Positions 8,416 to 16,777 of a stretch of DNA of 64,000 nt are shown here, piece after piece. The stretch is from Bordetella genomosp. 9. Its GTDB lineage: Bacteria; Pseudomonadota; Gammaproteobacteria; Burkholderiales; Burkholderiaceae_B. A program made the translations under genes and the position numbers. Below the pieces are notes generated by a model, which was not told the origin of the DNA, did no database searches, and saw nothing but the letters and a program-made list of their open reading frames with translations. The first letter of the stretch is position 1; every line of letters starts with the position of its first letter. The stretch is from NCBI RefSeq assembly GCF_002261425.1, contig NZ_NEVJ01000003.1, forward strand, positions 930,001 to 994,000. The letters run 5' to 3'.

Positions 8416-9231
8416 TCACAAGGCCGCGACGCGGCTGTTGATGAGGTCGGTCACCAGCATATGGCCGGGGGCATGGGTGATGCAGAACTCCGGCTTGACC
8501 GCGGCCACGACCGACTGCGGCGTCACGCCGCAAGCCCAGAACACCGGCACCTCGCCCGGCCGTATATCCACGGCATCGCCATAATCGGGCTTGTCGATGT
8601 CGGCGATGCCGATGGCGGCCGGGTCGCCGAAATGCACGGGCGCGCCATGCACGGACGGGAAGCGCGAGGTGACCTGGATGGCGCGGATGGCGTCGGCCGG
8701 CTTGAGCGGACGCATCGACACCACCAGCGGACCCGAGAAACGGCCGGCGGCGGCCGTCGGCACATTGGTGCGGTACATGGGCACGTTGCGGCCCTGTTCG
8801 ATGTGGCGCACCGGCAACCCATTGTCCAGCATGGCTTCCTCGAACGAGAAGGAGCAGCCGATCAGGAAGGACACCAGGTCGTCGCGCCAGACGTGGCGCA
8901 CGTCCAGCGGCTCTTCGACCAGCACGCCGTCCTTCCAGACGCGGTAGCGCGGGATATCGGTGCGGATGTCGATGTCGACGCCCAGCTCCGGCAAGGACGG
9001 ATCGCCCGGCTCGGAAACCGCCAGGATGGGGCACGGCTTGGGATTGCGCAGGCAGAAGCGCAGGAATTCGTCGGCCAGGGCCTTGGGCAGGATGGCCAGG
9101 TTGGCCTGGACATGGCCGGGCGCCACGTTGGCGGTCGGGCTCGTCATCGCGCCGGAGCGCGCGTCCAGCCTGGCCTGATAAGGCGCCGACGGCGCGGCGG
9201 CGCCGGATTGCTGCGGAAGAGCGGACATCAT
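8416..9231 (-). CDS. D-glutamate cyclase-like / putative hydro-lyase (DUF1445)
   Basis: A 271-residue protein of the DUF1445 family, whose mammalian member is D-glutamate cyclase; bacterial members are often called putative hydro-lyases. Visible family words are [55 protein letters not shown] and the C-terminal [13 protein letters not shown]. The start at 9231 is preferred because a GGGGAA ribosome binding site precedes the tandem ATGATG; an upstream in-frame ATG at 9273 lacks this support. The LysR gene lies upstream on the same strand and may regulate it. No signal peptide is seen, so it should be cytosolic. Confidence 0.8.
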   Translation of the reverse strand: MMSALPQQSGAAAPSAPYQARLDARSGAMTSPTANVAPGHVQANLAILPKALADEFLRFCLRNPKPCPILAVSEPGDPSLPELGVDIDIRTDIPRYRVWKDGVLVEEPLDVRHVWRDDLVSFLIGCSFSFEEAMLDNGLPVRHIEQGRNVPMYRTNVPTAAAGRFSGPLVVSMRPLKPADAIRAIQVTSRFPSVHGAPVHFGDPAAIGIADIDKPDYGDAVDIRPGEVPVFWACGVTPQSVVAAVKPEFCITHAPGHMLVTDLINSRVAAL

Positions 9232-9394
9232 CGATTCCCCGTGTGAATCATGCGTTTTTATCTGATGGCGCATTGCACCGTACCGCCCGTTTCACTGTCC
9301 AATCACATGTTCCGATGAACCGCGATCACAATTTCTTATCACGGGGCGCCGAAGCCCTGTTTTTACGGGGAAAAACGCTTCCAACGCCCTTGCG

Positions 9395-10381
9395 TCACTT
9401 GGCGGCCTTGGCGGCCCGACGCCGGGTAATCCCTAGGCCCGGCACGGGTAGCGGCGCCGGGTCCAGGGTGAGCGAGCCGCCACCCGCGCGCGCGGCATCC
9501 TCGCGCGCGATGTACTGGGCGGCCTGCGCCACGGTCCGGGCGACGTGGCTGTCGGGGCCCTGCATCCAACAGGCGGTGTAATTCAGCGGCGGCAGTTCGG
9601 GGGCCTGCACGTCCAGGATCTGCAGCAGCCCCTGTGCCAGCTCGCGGCCCAGGATGACCGGGGCGATGACGGCGGTGCCGATGCCGTCCAGCGTCATGCG
9701 CACGATGACGCTCAGCGCGGAACTGCCGTACATGCGAGGGGACTGGACGCCGCCTTCGATGAGGATGCGCCGCACCGCCCGGTGGGGGTCGGTGTTCGAG
9801 GTGTAGGTGATCACCGGCCAGCGGCCCAGGCGCTTGAGCGAGATCGGCGGACGCCCCAGTTTCAGCTGCGGGCTGGCAATCCATGCCAGCGGATAGCGGC
9901 ACAGATGGATGTTTTCGACGCGGGGTTCGTCCATGGGGCCCAGCAGGAAGGCCAGGTCGATCTGGTGCGACGACAATTGCGTGCGCAAGGCGGTGCTGGT
10001 GTCGACCTGGATTTCGACCATCAGGGCCGGATAGGCCTCGTGCATGTATTCCATCAGGCTGGGCAGCCAGGTATGCACGATGCTTTCCGAGACGCCCAGG
10101 CGCAGCGTGCCGCTCATCACGTTCTGCGCCGCCGCCGCGCGCTGCATGTCGGCCCGCATCTGCAGCATGCGTTCCGCGTGCGAGAGCAGTTCATAGCCCT
10201 TGGCGGTCAGCGTGATGCCGCGCGAGTCGCGTTCGAACAGGCGCACGCCCAGGCCCGATTCGAGCGACGCGATGCGCTGCGAAATCGCCGGCTGGGTGGC
10301 GTTCAGCTTTTCCGCGGCGGCGCGGAAACCGCCCAGGCGGGCGACCCAGAAGAAGGTTTCTATGTTGCGCAGGTCGATCAT
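9395..10381 (-). CDS. LysR-family transcriptional regulator
   Basis: A 328-residue LTTR. The winged helix-turn-helix covers residues ~1-60 (MIDLRNIETFFWVARLGGF, then LNATQPAISQRIASLE) and the two-lobed effector domain follows (LRLGVSESIVHTWLPSLMEY, DLAFLLGPMD). It is divergent from the DMT exporter gene (84-nt gap to that start) and same-strand upstream of the DUF1445 gene, so either could be its target. The C-terminus is long and basic (ITRRRAAKAAK). No ligand can be inferred. Confidence 0.9.
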   Translation of the reverse strand: MIDLRNIETFFWVARLGGFRAAAEKLNATQPAISQRIASLESGLGVRLFERDSRGITLTAKGYELLSHAERMLQMRADMQRAAAAQNVMSGTLRLGVSESIVHTWLPSLMEYMHEAYPALMVEIQVDTSTALRTQLSSHQIDLAFLLGPMDEPRVENIHLCRYPLAWIASPQLKLGRPPISLKRLGRWPVITYTSNTDPHRAVRRILIEGGVQSPRMYGSSALSVIVRMTLDGIGTAVIAPVILGRELAQGLLQILDVQAPELPPLNYTACWMQGPDSHVARTVAQAAQYIAREDAARAGGGSLTLDPAPLPVPGLGITRRRAAKAAK

Positions 10382-10465
10382 GAACGGCGGACGGGGCGTG
10401 CCATCAGGAAAATTGATCGCCGTGAGCGTATCATGGCGGCGCCCAGCAAGAGGAGGATGGAGGCT

Positions 10466-11458
10466 ATGTCGTCACGGGTGCAAGACGCCCATCGCCCGGG
10501 CCCGGATGCGCGCCCGCGGGCGGGCGTGGCGGCGCCGCTGCCCGCGTCCTCGCACCCCGTGCTGGGCATCGCGCTGCTGCTGCTTTCCATGTGCGTCCTG
10601 TCCACCCTGGACGCCAGCGGCAAATGGGTCATGGCCGCGGGCGTGCCCATGCTGCTCCTGTCGTGGGTCCGCTACGCCGCCCACCTGGTGGTGGCGCTGG
10701 GGCTGATCGTGCCCGTCCGCGGATGGCGCATCCTGGCCAGCCGCCGCCCGCGCGAACAGATGCTGCGCGGCGGCGCCATGCTCTGCGCCACCCTGTTCTT
10801 CTTCACGTCCCTGAGCCACCTGCCGCAGGCCGAGGCGACCGCCATCAATTTCCTGGCGCCCCTGATCGTGCTCCTGCTGGCGCCCTGGGTGCTGCGCGAA
10901 CCGCCGCGCCTGTCGCGCTGGGCGGCGGCCGGCGTCGCCTTCCTGGGCGTGATCATCGTGATCCGGCCGGGAGGCGGACTCGATCCCGCCGGCACCATGT
11001 TCGGCCTGGCCGGCGCGCTCTGCTTTTCGGTGCAATACATCGCCAGCCGCCGCGTCGCCGCCGACGACCCGCTGACCTCGATCATCTGGAGCGGCGGCGT
11101 GGGTACGGTGGTGCTGTCCTTCGCCCTGCCCTACGCCATACCGGCCGGACTGCCCGCCTTGCGCGAACTGGATCCGCTGCACTGGTTCGTGCTCGCGTCC
11201 ACCGGCCTCACGGGCTGCGTGGGACACCTGCTGCAGATCGCCGCGTACCGGAAGGCCGCGGCATCGACGCTGGCGCCGTTCTCCTATCTGCAGATCGTCA
11301 GTTCCACCGCGACGGGCTGGCTGATCTGGGGCCAGTTTCCCGATGCGCTGACCTGGCTGGGCATCGCCATCATCTGCGGCAGCGGCATCACGATAGGCGT
11401 GCTCGAGTGGCGTCGCGCGCAAAGGCGCGCGACAGGCCCGGCGGCATCGAAGGGATAA
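10466..11458 (+). CDS. DMT-superfamily (EamA) transporter
   Basis: A 330-residue membrane protein with ten predicted hydrophobic segments arranged as two EamA repeats. The first begins at ILGIALLLLSMCVLSTLDASGKW-like residues ~32-55, the second after GGGLDPAGTMFGLAGALCFS. Such proteins export amino acids or other metabolites. AGGAGG at 10451-10456 gives a 9-nt spacing to the ATG at 10466; the in-frame ATG at 10457 abuts it directly and is less likely. A ~30-residue proline/arginine-rich tail precedes the first helix. The gene ends 5 nt from the convergent ybbA stop. Confidence 0.85.
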   Translation: MSSRVQDAHRPGPDARPRAGVAAPLPASSHPVLGIALLLLSMCVLSTLDASGKWVMAAGVPMLLLSWVRYAAHLVVALGLIVPVRGWRILASRRPREQMLRGGAMLCATLFFFTSLSHLPQAEATAINFLAPLIVLLLAPWVLREPPRLSRWAAAGVAFLGVIIVIRPGGGLDPAGTMFGLAGALCFSVQYIASRRVAADDPLTSIIWSGGVGTVVLSFALPYAIPAGLPALRELDPLHWFVLASTGLTGCVGHLLQIAAYRKAAASTLAPFSYLQIVSSTATGWLIWGQFPDALTWLGIAIICGSGITIGVLEWRRAQRRATGPAASKG

Positions 11459-11463
11459 GGCCG

Positions 11464-12156
11464 TCAGGCGTCCCGCACGGCGGGCGCCTGCACGACCTTG
11501 CCGGCCGCCAGCACCAGTTGATGTTCGCAGCGGGCCGCCAGGCCCGGATCGTGGGTGACCAGCACCAGCGTGGCGCCGTGTTCGCGGTGCAATTCGAAGA
11601 TCAGGTCGATGACGCGTTCGCCGGTGGCCGCATCCAGGCTGCCGGTGGGCTCGTCCGCGAACAGCAGGTCGGGCTGCACCACGAAGGCGCGCGCCAGCGA
11701 TACCCGCTGCTGTTCCCCGCCGGACAGCGTCCGCGGATAGTGATGCAGGCGATCGCCCAGGCCGACGCGCTCCAGCATGGCGCGCGCCGCCTCGCGCGCC
11801 GGCTGGCCCGCCAGCTCCAGCGGCAGCATGACGTTTTCCAACGCCGTCAGGTTCGGCAGCAGCTGGAAGGACTGGAATACGAAGCCCACATGATTGGCCC
11901 GCAGCCGCGCGCGGCCGTCCTCATCCAGGGCGAACAGGTCGCGCCCGGCCAGCGTGACCGATCCGCTGCTGGGAACATCCAGGCCGGCCAGCAGTCCCAA
12001 CAGGGTCGACTTGCCCGAACCGGAGCTGCCCGTGATCGCCAGGGCCGTGCCGGCCGGTACCGTAAATTCGATACCATCCAGTATCGCGAGCGTGCCGCCC
12101 GCGTCGGCGACCTGCTTGCCCAGTCCCCGCACCTCTATCGCGTTACCCGTATCCAT
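11464..12156 (-). CDS. ybbA: ABC transporter ATPase, YbbA-like (LolD/MacB type)
   Basis: A 230-residue ATPase with Walker A GSSGSGKST, signature LSGGEQQRVSLARA and Walker B LLFADEPTGSLD. The start at 12156 (MDTGNAIEVRGL) aligns with the usual YbbA N-terminus; in-frame ATGs at 12168 and 12189 lie inside the tesA coding region. In Escherichia coli, ybbA is divergent from tesA and followed by the large permease gene ybbP. Here the arrangement with tesA is kept, but downstream is a convergent DMT gene and no permease, so the partner must be encoded elsewhere or is lost. Confidence 0.88.
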   Translation of the reverse strand: MDTGNAIEVRGLGKQVADAGGTLAILDGIEFTVPAGTALAITGSSGSGKSTLLGLLAGLDVPSSGSVTLAGRDLFALDEDGRARLRANHVGFVFQSFQLLPNLTALENVMLPLELAGQPAREAARAMLERVGLGDRLHHYPRTLSGGEQQRVSLARAFVVQPDLLFADEPTGSLDAATGERVIDLIFELHREHGATLVLVTHDPGLAARCEHQLVLAAGKVVQAPAVRDA

Positions 12157-12814
12157 GCGCCCGCTCATCCGTTTGTTGTTCGCGACCATCCTGACACTGC
12201 TGGCGGCCTATGCCCACGCTCAGACCGCCGCAACCCCCGCCGGTTCCAGGACCGGCGCCAACGAGCATAAGACCATACTCGTGGTGGGTGACAGTCTATC
12301 CGCCGAGTATGGCATCGCGCGGGGCACCGGTTGGGTGCCCCTGCTGGGACGCCGCCTGGCCCAGGAATACCCCGGCTGGTCGGTGGCCAATGCCAGCATC
12401 AGCGGCGATACCACCAGCGGCGGCCTGACGCGCCTGCCCGCCTTGCTGAAGCAGCACCATCCGGCGATCGTGATCCTGGAACTGGGCTCCAACGACGCCC
12501 TGCGCGGCCTGCCGCTGGCGATGACCGAGCAGAACCTGACGGCGATGGCGCAACAGGCCCGGCAGGCGGGCGCGAAGGTGTTGCTGGTGGGCATGCAGAT
12601 ACCGCCCAACTACGGCCGCGCCTATGCGGATCAGTTCCGCGATCTGTTCGTCAAGGTGGCGAAGGCGGAAAACGCCGGCTTGGTGCCCTTCCTGATGGAT
12701 GGTATCGCCACCGATCGCGAGATGTTCCAGCCGGACGGGATACACCCCAACGAACAAGGGCAGCCCCGCCTGCTGGAGAACGTATGGGGTGGGCTGGAAC
12801 CGATGTTGAAGTAA
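12155..12814 (+). CDS. tesA: periplasmic GDSL esterase / lysophospholipase (TesA-like)
   Basis: A 219-residue secreted SGNH hydrolase. A signal peptide (residues 1-23, cleavage AHA-Q) precedes the catalytic blocks: VVGDSLSAEYG with the nucleophilic Ser, the block II Gly in SISGDTTSGG, GSNDALRG with the oxyanion Asn, and DGIHPNEQGQ with the Asp/His pair. It should hydrolyse acyl esters or lysophospholipids in the periplasm. Its ATG (12155-12157) interlocks with the ybbA ATG on the other strand (12154-12156) in the word CATG. No ribosome binding site is evident, so a leaderless mRNA or different start is possible. Confidence 0.9.
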   Translation: MRPLIRLLFATILTLLAAYAHAQTAATPAGSRTGANEHKTILVVGDSLSAEYGIARGTGWVPLLGRRLAQEYPGWSVANASISGDTTSGGLTRLPALLKQHHPAIVILELGSNDALRGLPLAMTEQNLTAMAQQARQAGAKVLLVGMQIPPNYGRAYADQFRDLFVKVAKAENAGLVPFLMDGIATDREMFQPDGIHPNEQGQPRLLENVWGGLEPMLK

Positions 12815-12844
12815 TCGGGATTGCCGTCGGGACGGCGATCCCGA
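12815..12844. terminator. long hairpin between convergent tesA and ppiD
   Basis: Two 14-nt arms (12815-12828 and 12831-12844) pair with a single mismatch around a 2-nt centre, starting right after the tesA stop. No T-run follows on either strand, so it may act as an mRNA-stabilising 3' end or a Rho-assisted terminator for both genes. Confidence 0.55.
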
Positions 12845-12887
12845 CGATGGTCGGGGCGGCGGGCCTGGATCCCGCCGCGCCCGGCGA

Positions 12888-14855
12888 TCAGCCCGTCTGC
12901 TGCTCGGTGTCGCCGCCCTGCAGGACGCGCTGCGCTTCCGGCGCGATTTCCACCTTGTACTGCTGGCGCAGCATTTTCAGCACGGCTTCGTTCTCGGCCT
13001 GGCCCCAGGCGCCCGACAGCTGCTGCTTCAGGCTGGCCAGGGCGTCCGCGTCGGTCTTGCCGGGCTCCACCTTGTCGATGCGCGCGACCACGTAGTCGTC
13101 GCCATCGCGCGCGCCAGCGTAGGACGGCAGCGGCGTGGCCGGAGCGCGCATGACGGCGTCCAGCACCGGCCGCGCCATGTTCTGCGTATTCTGCCGCGAC
13201 ACATCCACCGCGTTGCCGAAGCCATCGGCGGGCGCCGCGGGATTCTTGCGCAGGGCTTCCAGCGCCTGCTGGCCCGCCTTGGCGGCGGCGTCCGCGGCAC
13301 GCGTTTCGATCAGGCGCTGGCGGATCTTGTCCTTCAACTGATCCAGCGGAGGCACGTGGGCCGGCGTGTTGGCGGCCACGCGGACCACCACCATGGTGTC
13401 GGAGGAAAGCTCGATCACGCCCGAGTTCTGCTTGTCGCGCAGGACTTCGGGGCTGAACAGCGCCTGGCGCACGCGCGGGTTGTCCAGCAGGGCCGAATCG
13501 GGGCTGGCCGAAGCCGCGCCCGGGCCCGCCTGGTCCTGCGGCAGCAGGCCGGTGCGGGTGATGCCGCCGGCCTGGCGGATCTTCAGGCCCAGCGCGTCGG
13601 CGGCGGGCTGCAGGCTGTCGCGCTGGTCATAGACCAGGGACGTCAGCTTGGTCGCCATATCCGAAAAGCGCGATGCGGCGACCTGCTTGCGGATTTCCTC
13701 GGTGATCTGGTCGCGGACTTCCGCCAGCGGCTTGGTCTGCGCCGGCTGCAGGTCGGTCAGCTGCACGACGTGCAGGCCGAACGGGCTCTCGATCACGCCG
13801 GACACCTGCCCCTTCTGCAAGCCGTCGATGGCTTTCTGCAGCGAGGGCGTGAGCATGCCCGGGCCGATCCAGCCCAGGTCGCCGCCCTTGCTGGCGGAGC
13901 CGGCGTCCTCGGAATTCTTTTTGGCCAGATCGGCGAACGCGCCCGGATTGGCGGCGGCCTGCCTGGCGATCTCGTCGGCCTTGGCGCGAGCGGCCTTGCG
14001 CTGCGCGTCGCTCGCGTCCGCCGTCAGCTTGATCATGATGTGGCTGGCACGGCGGCGTTCGGGCTGGCCGAAGCGGCTCTTGTTCTGCTCGTAGTACTTG
14101 GCGACGTCGTCGTCGCTGACCTTGATGCCGGCGCTGGCGGCGGCTTCATCCAGCACCACGTACTGGGCCTGGACCTGGTCCGGCACCTGGTACTGCTGCT
14201 TGTTGTCGTCGTACCACTTCTGTATGTCGGCGTCGCTGACCTGGACCTGGCCCTTGTAGTCGGCGGCGGCGAAGCGGCGCGTGGCCACGTGGCGGGTCTC
14301 GGTCAAGGCATGGTCGATGGATGCGGCCACTTCGGCCGGCAGCCGGGCCGACTGCGCGATCGGATCCAGCACGCGTCCCACGGCCAGGTCGCGGCGCAGC
14401 CCGGCTTCGAAAGCGGCGGGCGTCAGGCCTTGCGCGGCCAGCGCGGCGCGGTAGCGTTCCGGGGAAAACTTGCCGTTGTCCTGCACGGCGGGATTCGACG
14501 CGATCGTATTGCGCAGGGTTTCGTCCGATACGGAGAACCGGTTGTCGGCGGCCGCGGCGGCCAGCAGGCGCTGGTTGATCAGCTGATCCAGCAGCCGTTC
14601 ACGCATGGCCGGCGTGTCGAACAGCGCGGGGTCGAACTGCGCACCCATCATCTGCCGGTACTGGTCCAGCTGGTCGCGCCGGGCCTGGTCGTACTCGCGT
14701 TGGGTGATGGGCTTGCCGTTCACCGTCGCCATCTTGGGCTCTTCGGACATGAAGCTGCTGTAGCTTTGCACGCCGAAGAAGGCGAAGGTCGGAACGATCA
14801 GGATCAGCAGGATGAACTGCATCCAACGCTGATGGTTGCGGATGAAATCGAACAT
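12888..14855 (-). CDS. ppiD: periplasmic chaperone / peptidyl-prolyl isomerase PpiD
   Basis: A 655-residue protein with a short cytosolic N-terminus (MFDFIRNHQRWMQF), one membrane anchor at about residues 12-33, a SurA-N-like chaperone region, one parvulin domain (RRRASHIMIKL ... GGDLGWIGPGMLTPSLQKA ... SPFGLHVVQLTDL, about residues 260-370) and a long C-terminal chaperone region. It assists folding of outer-membrane and secreted proteins near the Sec translocon. The start at 14855 is preferred over 14900 because AGGGA precedes it and the anchor is then correctly placed. In many betaproteobacteria ppiD follows hupB; here it does not, yet a terminator-like element sits just upstream. Confidence 0.93.
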   Translation of the reverse strand: MFDFIRNHQRWMQFILLILIVPTFAFFGVQSYSSFMSEEPKMATVNGKPITQREYDQARRDQLDQYRQMMGAQFDPALFDTPAMRERLLDQLINQRLLAAAAADNRFSVSDETLRNTIASNPAVQDNGKFSPERYRAALAAQGLTPAAFEAGLRRDLAVGRVLDPIAQSARLPAEVAASIDHALTETRHVATRRFAAADYKGQVQVSDADIQKWYDDNKQQYQVPDQVQAQYVVLDEAAASAGIKVSDDDVAKYYEQNKSRFGQPERRRASHIMIKLTADASDAQRKAARAKADEIARQAAANPGAFADLAKKNSEDAGSASKGGDLGWIGPGMLTPSLQKAIDGLQKGQVSGVIESPFGLHVVQLTDLQPAQTKPLAEVRDQITEEIRKQVAASRFSDMATKLTSLVYDQRDSLQPAADALGLKIRQAGGITRTGLLPQDQAGPGAASASPDSALLDNPRVRQALFSPEVLRDKQNSGVIELSSDTMVVVRVAANTPAHVPPLDQLKDKIRQRLIETRAADAAAKAGQQALEALRKNPAAPADGFGNAVDVSRQNTQNMARPVLDAVMRAPATPLPSYAGARDGDDYVVARIDKVEPGKTDADALASLKQQLSGAWGQAENEAVLKMLRQQYKVEIAPEAQRVLQGGDTEQQTG

Positions 14856-14886
14856 GTGGTCCCTGTAGCGGCGGACGTGTGAAAAC

Positions 14887-14904
14887 GCATGTGAAAGCAC
14901 ATGC
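14887..14904. promoter_or_regulatory. hairpin in the ppiD leader
   Basis: GCATGTG and CACATGC arms (7 bp, perfect) flank a 4-nt loop, 32 nt upstream of the ppiD start. It could be an operator or an mRNA leader structure. Confidence 0.35.
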
Positions 14905-14911
14905 CCGGCGC

Positions 14912-14943
14912 AAAAAAAAAGCGAACCGGATTCGCCTCGCTTT
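14912..14943 (-). terminator. orphan Rho-independent terminator upstream of ppiD
   Basis: Read on the minus strand, AAAGCGA ... TCGCTTT (14937-14943 and 14918-14924), containing an inner GCGAA/TTCGC stem, is followed by a run of nine T. This is a good intrinsic terminator oriented with ppiD but lying in front of it. No minus-strand gene precedes it before the plus-strand gene at 15055. Confidence 0.65.
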
Positions 14944-15054
14944 CTTGACGGTTAGTACCGGATCAGCGCGCTGGAGTTTAACACTTCCGGCAGGCGTGAT
15001 CCGCTGCGGTATCCTTGGCGCATTGCGCCGACGAATCGCACAGGAACCGCTGTC

Positions 15055-15804
15055 ATGGATACTCCCCTTCCCGCCTGGCCCTATCCCCGCCTGATCGCCC
15101 ACCGCGGGGGCGGCAAACTGGCGCCCGAAAACACCATGGCCGCCATGCGCGCCGGCGCCGGGCACGGCTACCGCATGTTCGAATACGACGTGAAGCTCAG
15201 CAAGGACAATGCGCTGATCCTGCTGCACGACGACGACGTCGACCGCACCACCGACGGACACGGCCCGGCCGCCGGCATGACCTACGCCGAACTGGCCGCG
15301 CTGGATGCCGGCGCCTGGCATTCCCCCGCCTACGCCGGGGCGCGCATCCCCAAACTGGAGGAAGTCGCCCGCTACACCATCGAACAGGGCATCGCCAGCA
15401 ACGTCGAAATCAAGCCCTGTCCGGGCCGCGACAGTGAAACGGGCACCGCCGTGGCGCTGGCCGCCCGCGAACTCTGGCGCGAGGCTGCCGTGCCCCCGCT
15501 GCTGTCGTCGTTTTCCGAGGTGGCCCTGGCCGCCGCGCACGTGGCGGCGCCGCAACTGCCGCGCGGGCTGCTGGTGGAGCAGATTCCCATGGACTGGCGC
15601 GACCGCCTGGTGCAGCACGATTGCATCGCCTTGAACGTCAACCAGAAGGACGTCACACCGGACCTGGTCGAGATGGTGCACGCGGCGGGATACCGGCTCA
15701 CGGCCTGGACCGTCAACGATCCGGCCCGCGCCCGCCAGTTGCTGGACTGGGGCGTGGACGGCATCTTTACCGACGAACTGGCGGCCATCCGGCCGGATGC
15801 CTGA
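15055..15804 (+). CDS. ugpQ: cytosolic glycerophosphodiester phosphodiesterase
   Basis: A 249-residue GDPD-family protein without signal peptide. The active-site words are present: HRGGGKLAPENT near residues 15-26, EYDVKLSKDNALILLHDDDVDRTT-type metal and catalytic His region, and NVEIKP. The C-terminus has the usual LTAWTVNDPARARQLLDWGVDGIFTD. It releases glycerol-3-phosphate from glycerophosphodiesters such as glycerophosphocholine. The length fits UgpQ (~247) rather than periplasmic GlpQ. It lies 27 nt upstream of rlmJ and may be cotranscribed. Confidence 0.9.
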   Translation: MDTPLPAWPYPRLIAHRGGGKLAPENTMAAMRAGAGHGYRMFEYDVKLSKDNALILLHDDDVDRTTDGHGPAAGMTYAELAALDAGAWHSPAYAGARIPKLEEVARYTIEQGIASNVEIKPCPGRDSETGTAVALAARELWREAAVPPLLSSFSEVALAAAHVAAPQLPRGLLVEQIPMDWRDRLVQHDCIALNVNQKDVTPDLVEMVHAAGYRLTAWTVNDPARARQLLDWGVDGIFTDELAAIRPDA

Positions 15805-15831
15805 ACGGCACGCCAGCCCGGAGCCCCCGCC

Positions 15832-16686
15832 TTGTTCAGCTACCGCCACGCCTTCCACGCCGGCAACCATGCCGACGTGCTCAAACACGCCATCCTGATC
15901 CACGTGCTGGACTACCTGGGGCAGAAAGATGCGCCCTATTGGGTGATCGACACCCATGCCGGCGCCGGCCTGTACCGGCTGGACAGCGATTGGGCCAACA
16001 AGAACGCCGAATTCGCCGACGGTGTCGGCCGCCTGTGGGAAGCGGCCGATGCGCCGCCCCTGGTGGCCCGCTACCTGGAGCGCGTCCGCGACTACAACCG
16101 CGACGGCAGGCTGCGCCACTACCCCGGCTCGCCATGGCTGGCGCTGGACGCGCTGCGCGAGCACGACCGCCTGCGCCTGTTCGAGGCCCATCCGACCGAA
16201 GCCGAGGTGCTGGTCGCCAACCTGGAAAAACAAGGCGGCCTGGCCCTGCGCCAGACCACCATCTACGACACCGACGGCTTCGAAGGCATGAAGGCCCTGC
16301 TGCCGCCCCCGCCGCGGCGGGGACTGGTGGTGATCGACCCTTCCTACGAAGACAAGCAGGACTATCGGCGGGTCGCGCTGGCCCTGAAGGAAGGCTTGAA
16401 GCGTTTCGCCACCGGCGTATATGCCGTGTGGTATCCGCAGGTGCAGCGGCGGGAATCGCTGGAGCTGCCGCGCCAGTTGGAGAAGGCCGGCAAGCGCTGG
16501 CTGCACGTGTCGCTGTCGGTCAGGAAGCCGGCCGCGGACGGTTTCGGCCTGCATGGCAGCGGCATGTTCCTGGTGAACCCGCCCTGGACGCTGGCCGCCC
16601 AGCTGAAAGAGGCGATGCCCTGGCTGACGGAACGGCTGGCGCAGGACGAGCGGGCGCGCTACACGCTGGACAGCGCGGAAGGCTGA
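15832..16686 (+). CDS. rlmJ: 23S rRNA (adenine2030-N6)-methyltransferase RlmJ, TTG start
   Basis: A 284-residue protein beginning with the family N-terminus MFSYRHAFHAGNHADVLKH, which requires the TTG at 15832 as initiator; GGAG lies ~8 nt before it. The SAM-dependent methyltransferase core has WVIDTHAGAGLYRL and the catalytic VIDPSYEDKQDY, where the usual DPPYE reads DPSYE. It methylates A2030 of 23S rRNA. Length and motifs are otherwise normal. Confidence 0.92.
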   Translation: MFSYRHAFHAGNHADVLKHAILIHVLDYLGQKDAPYWVIDTHAGAGLYRLDSDWANKNAEFADGVGRLWEAADAPPLVARYLERVRDYNRDGRLRHYPGSPWLALDALREHDRLRLFEAHPTEAEVLVANLEKQGGLALRQTTIYDTDGFEGMKALLPPPPRRGLVVIDPSYEDKQDYRRVALALKEGLKRFATGVYAVWYPQVQRRESLELPRQLEKAGKRWLHVSLSVRKPAADGFGLHGSGMFLVNPPWTLAAQLKEAMPWLTERLAQDERARYTLDSAEG

Positions 16687-16704
16687 GGGCCGACCTTGCG
16701 TGCC

Positions 16705-16725
16705 GGCGCCCTTGGCCAGGGCGCC
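16705..16725. terminator. hairpin between convergent rlmJ and the efflux operon
   Basis: GGCGCCCT and AGGGCGCC (8 bp, perfect) flank a 5-nt loop, 18 nt after the rlmJ stop. There is no T-run. It sits between two converging transcription units, as expected of a shared weak terminator. Confidence 0.45.
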
Positions 16726-16777
16726 AGCGCGTTCCGCCGGCCCTTTCCGCCGGCCCCGCCAGCCCCGTGCGCCGCAC

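Noticed and set aside
14940..15050. tRNA gene between ppiD and the glycerophosphodiesterase gene
   Set aside because: Relatives may carry one near ppiD, but no cloverleaf, GGTTCGAATCC-type T-arm or acceptor pairing can be formed here.
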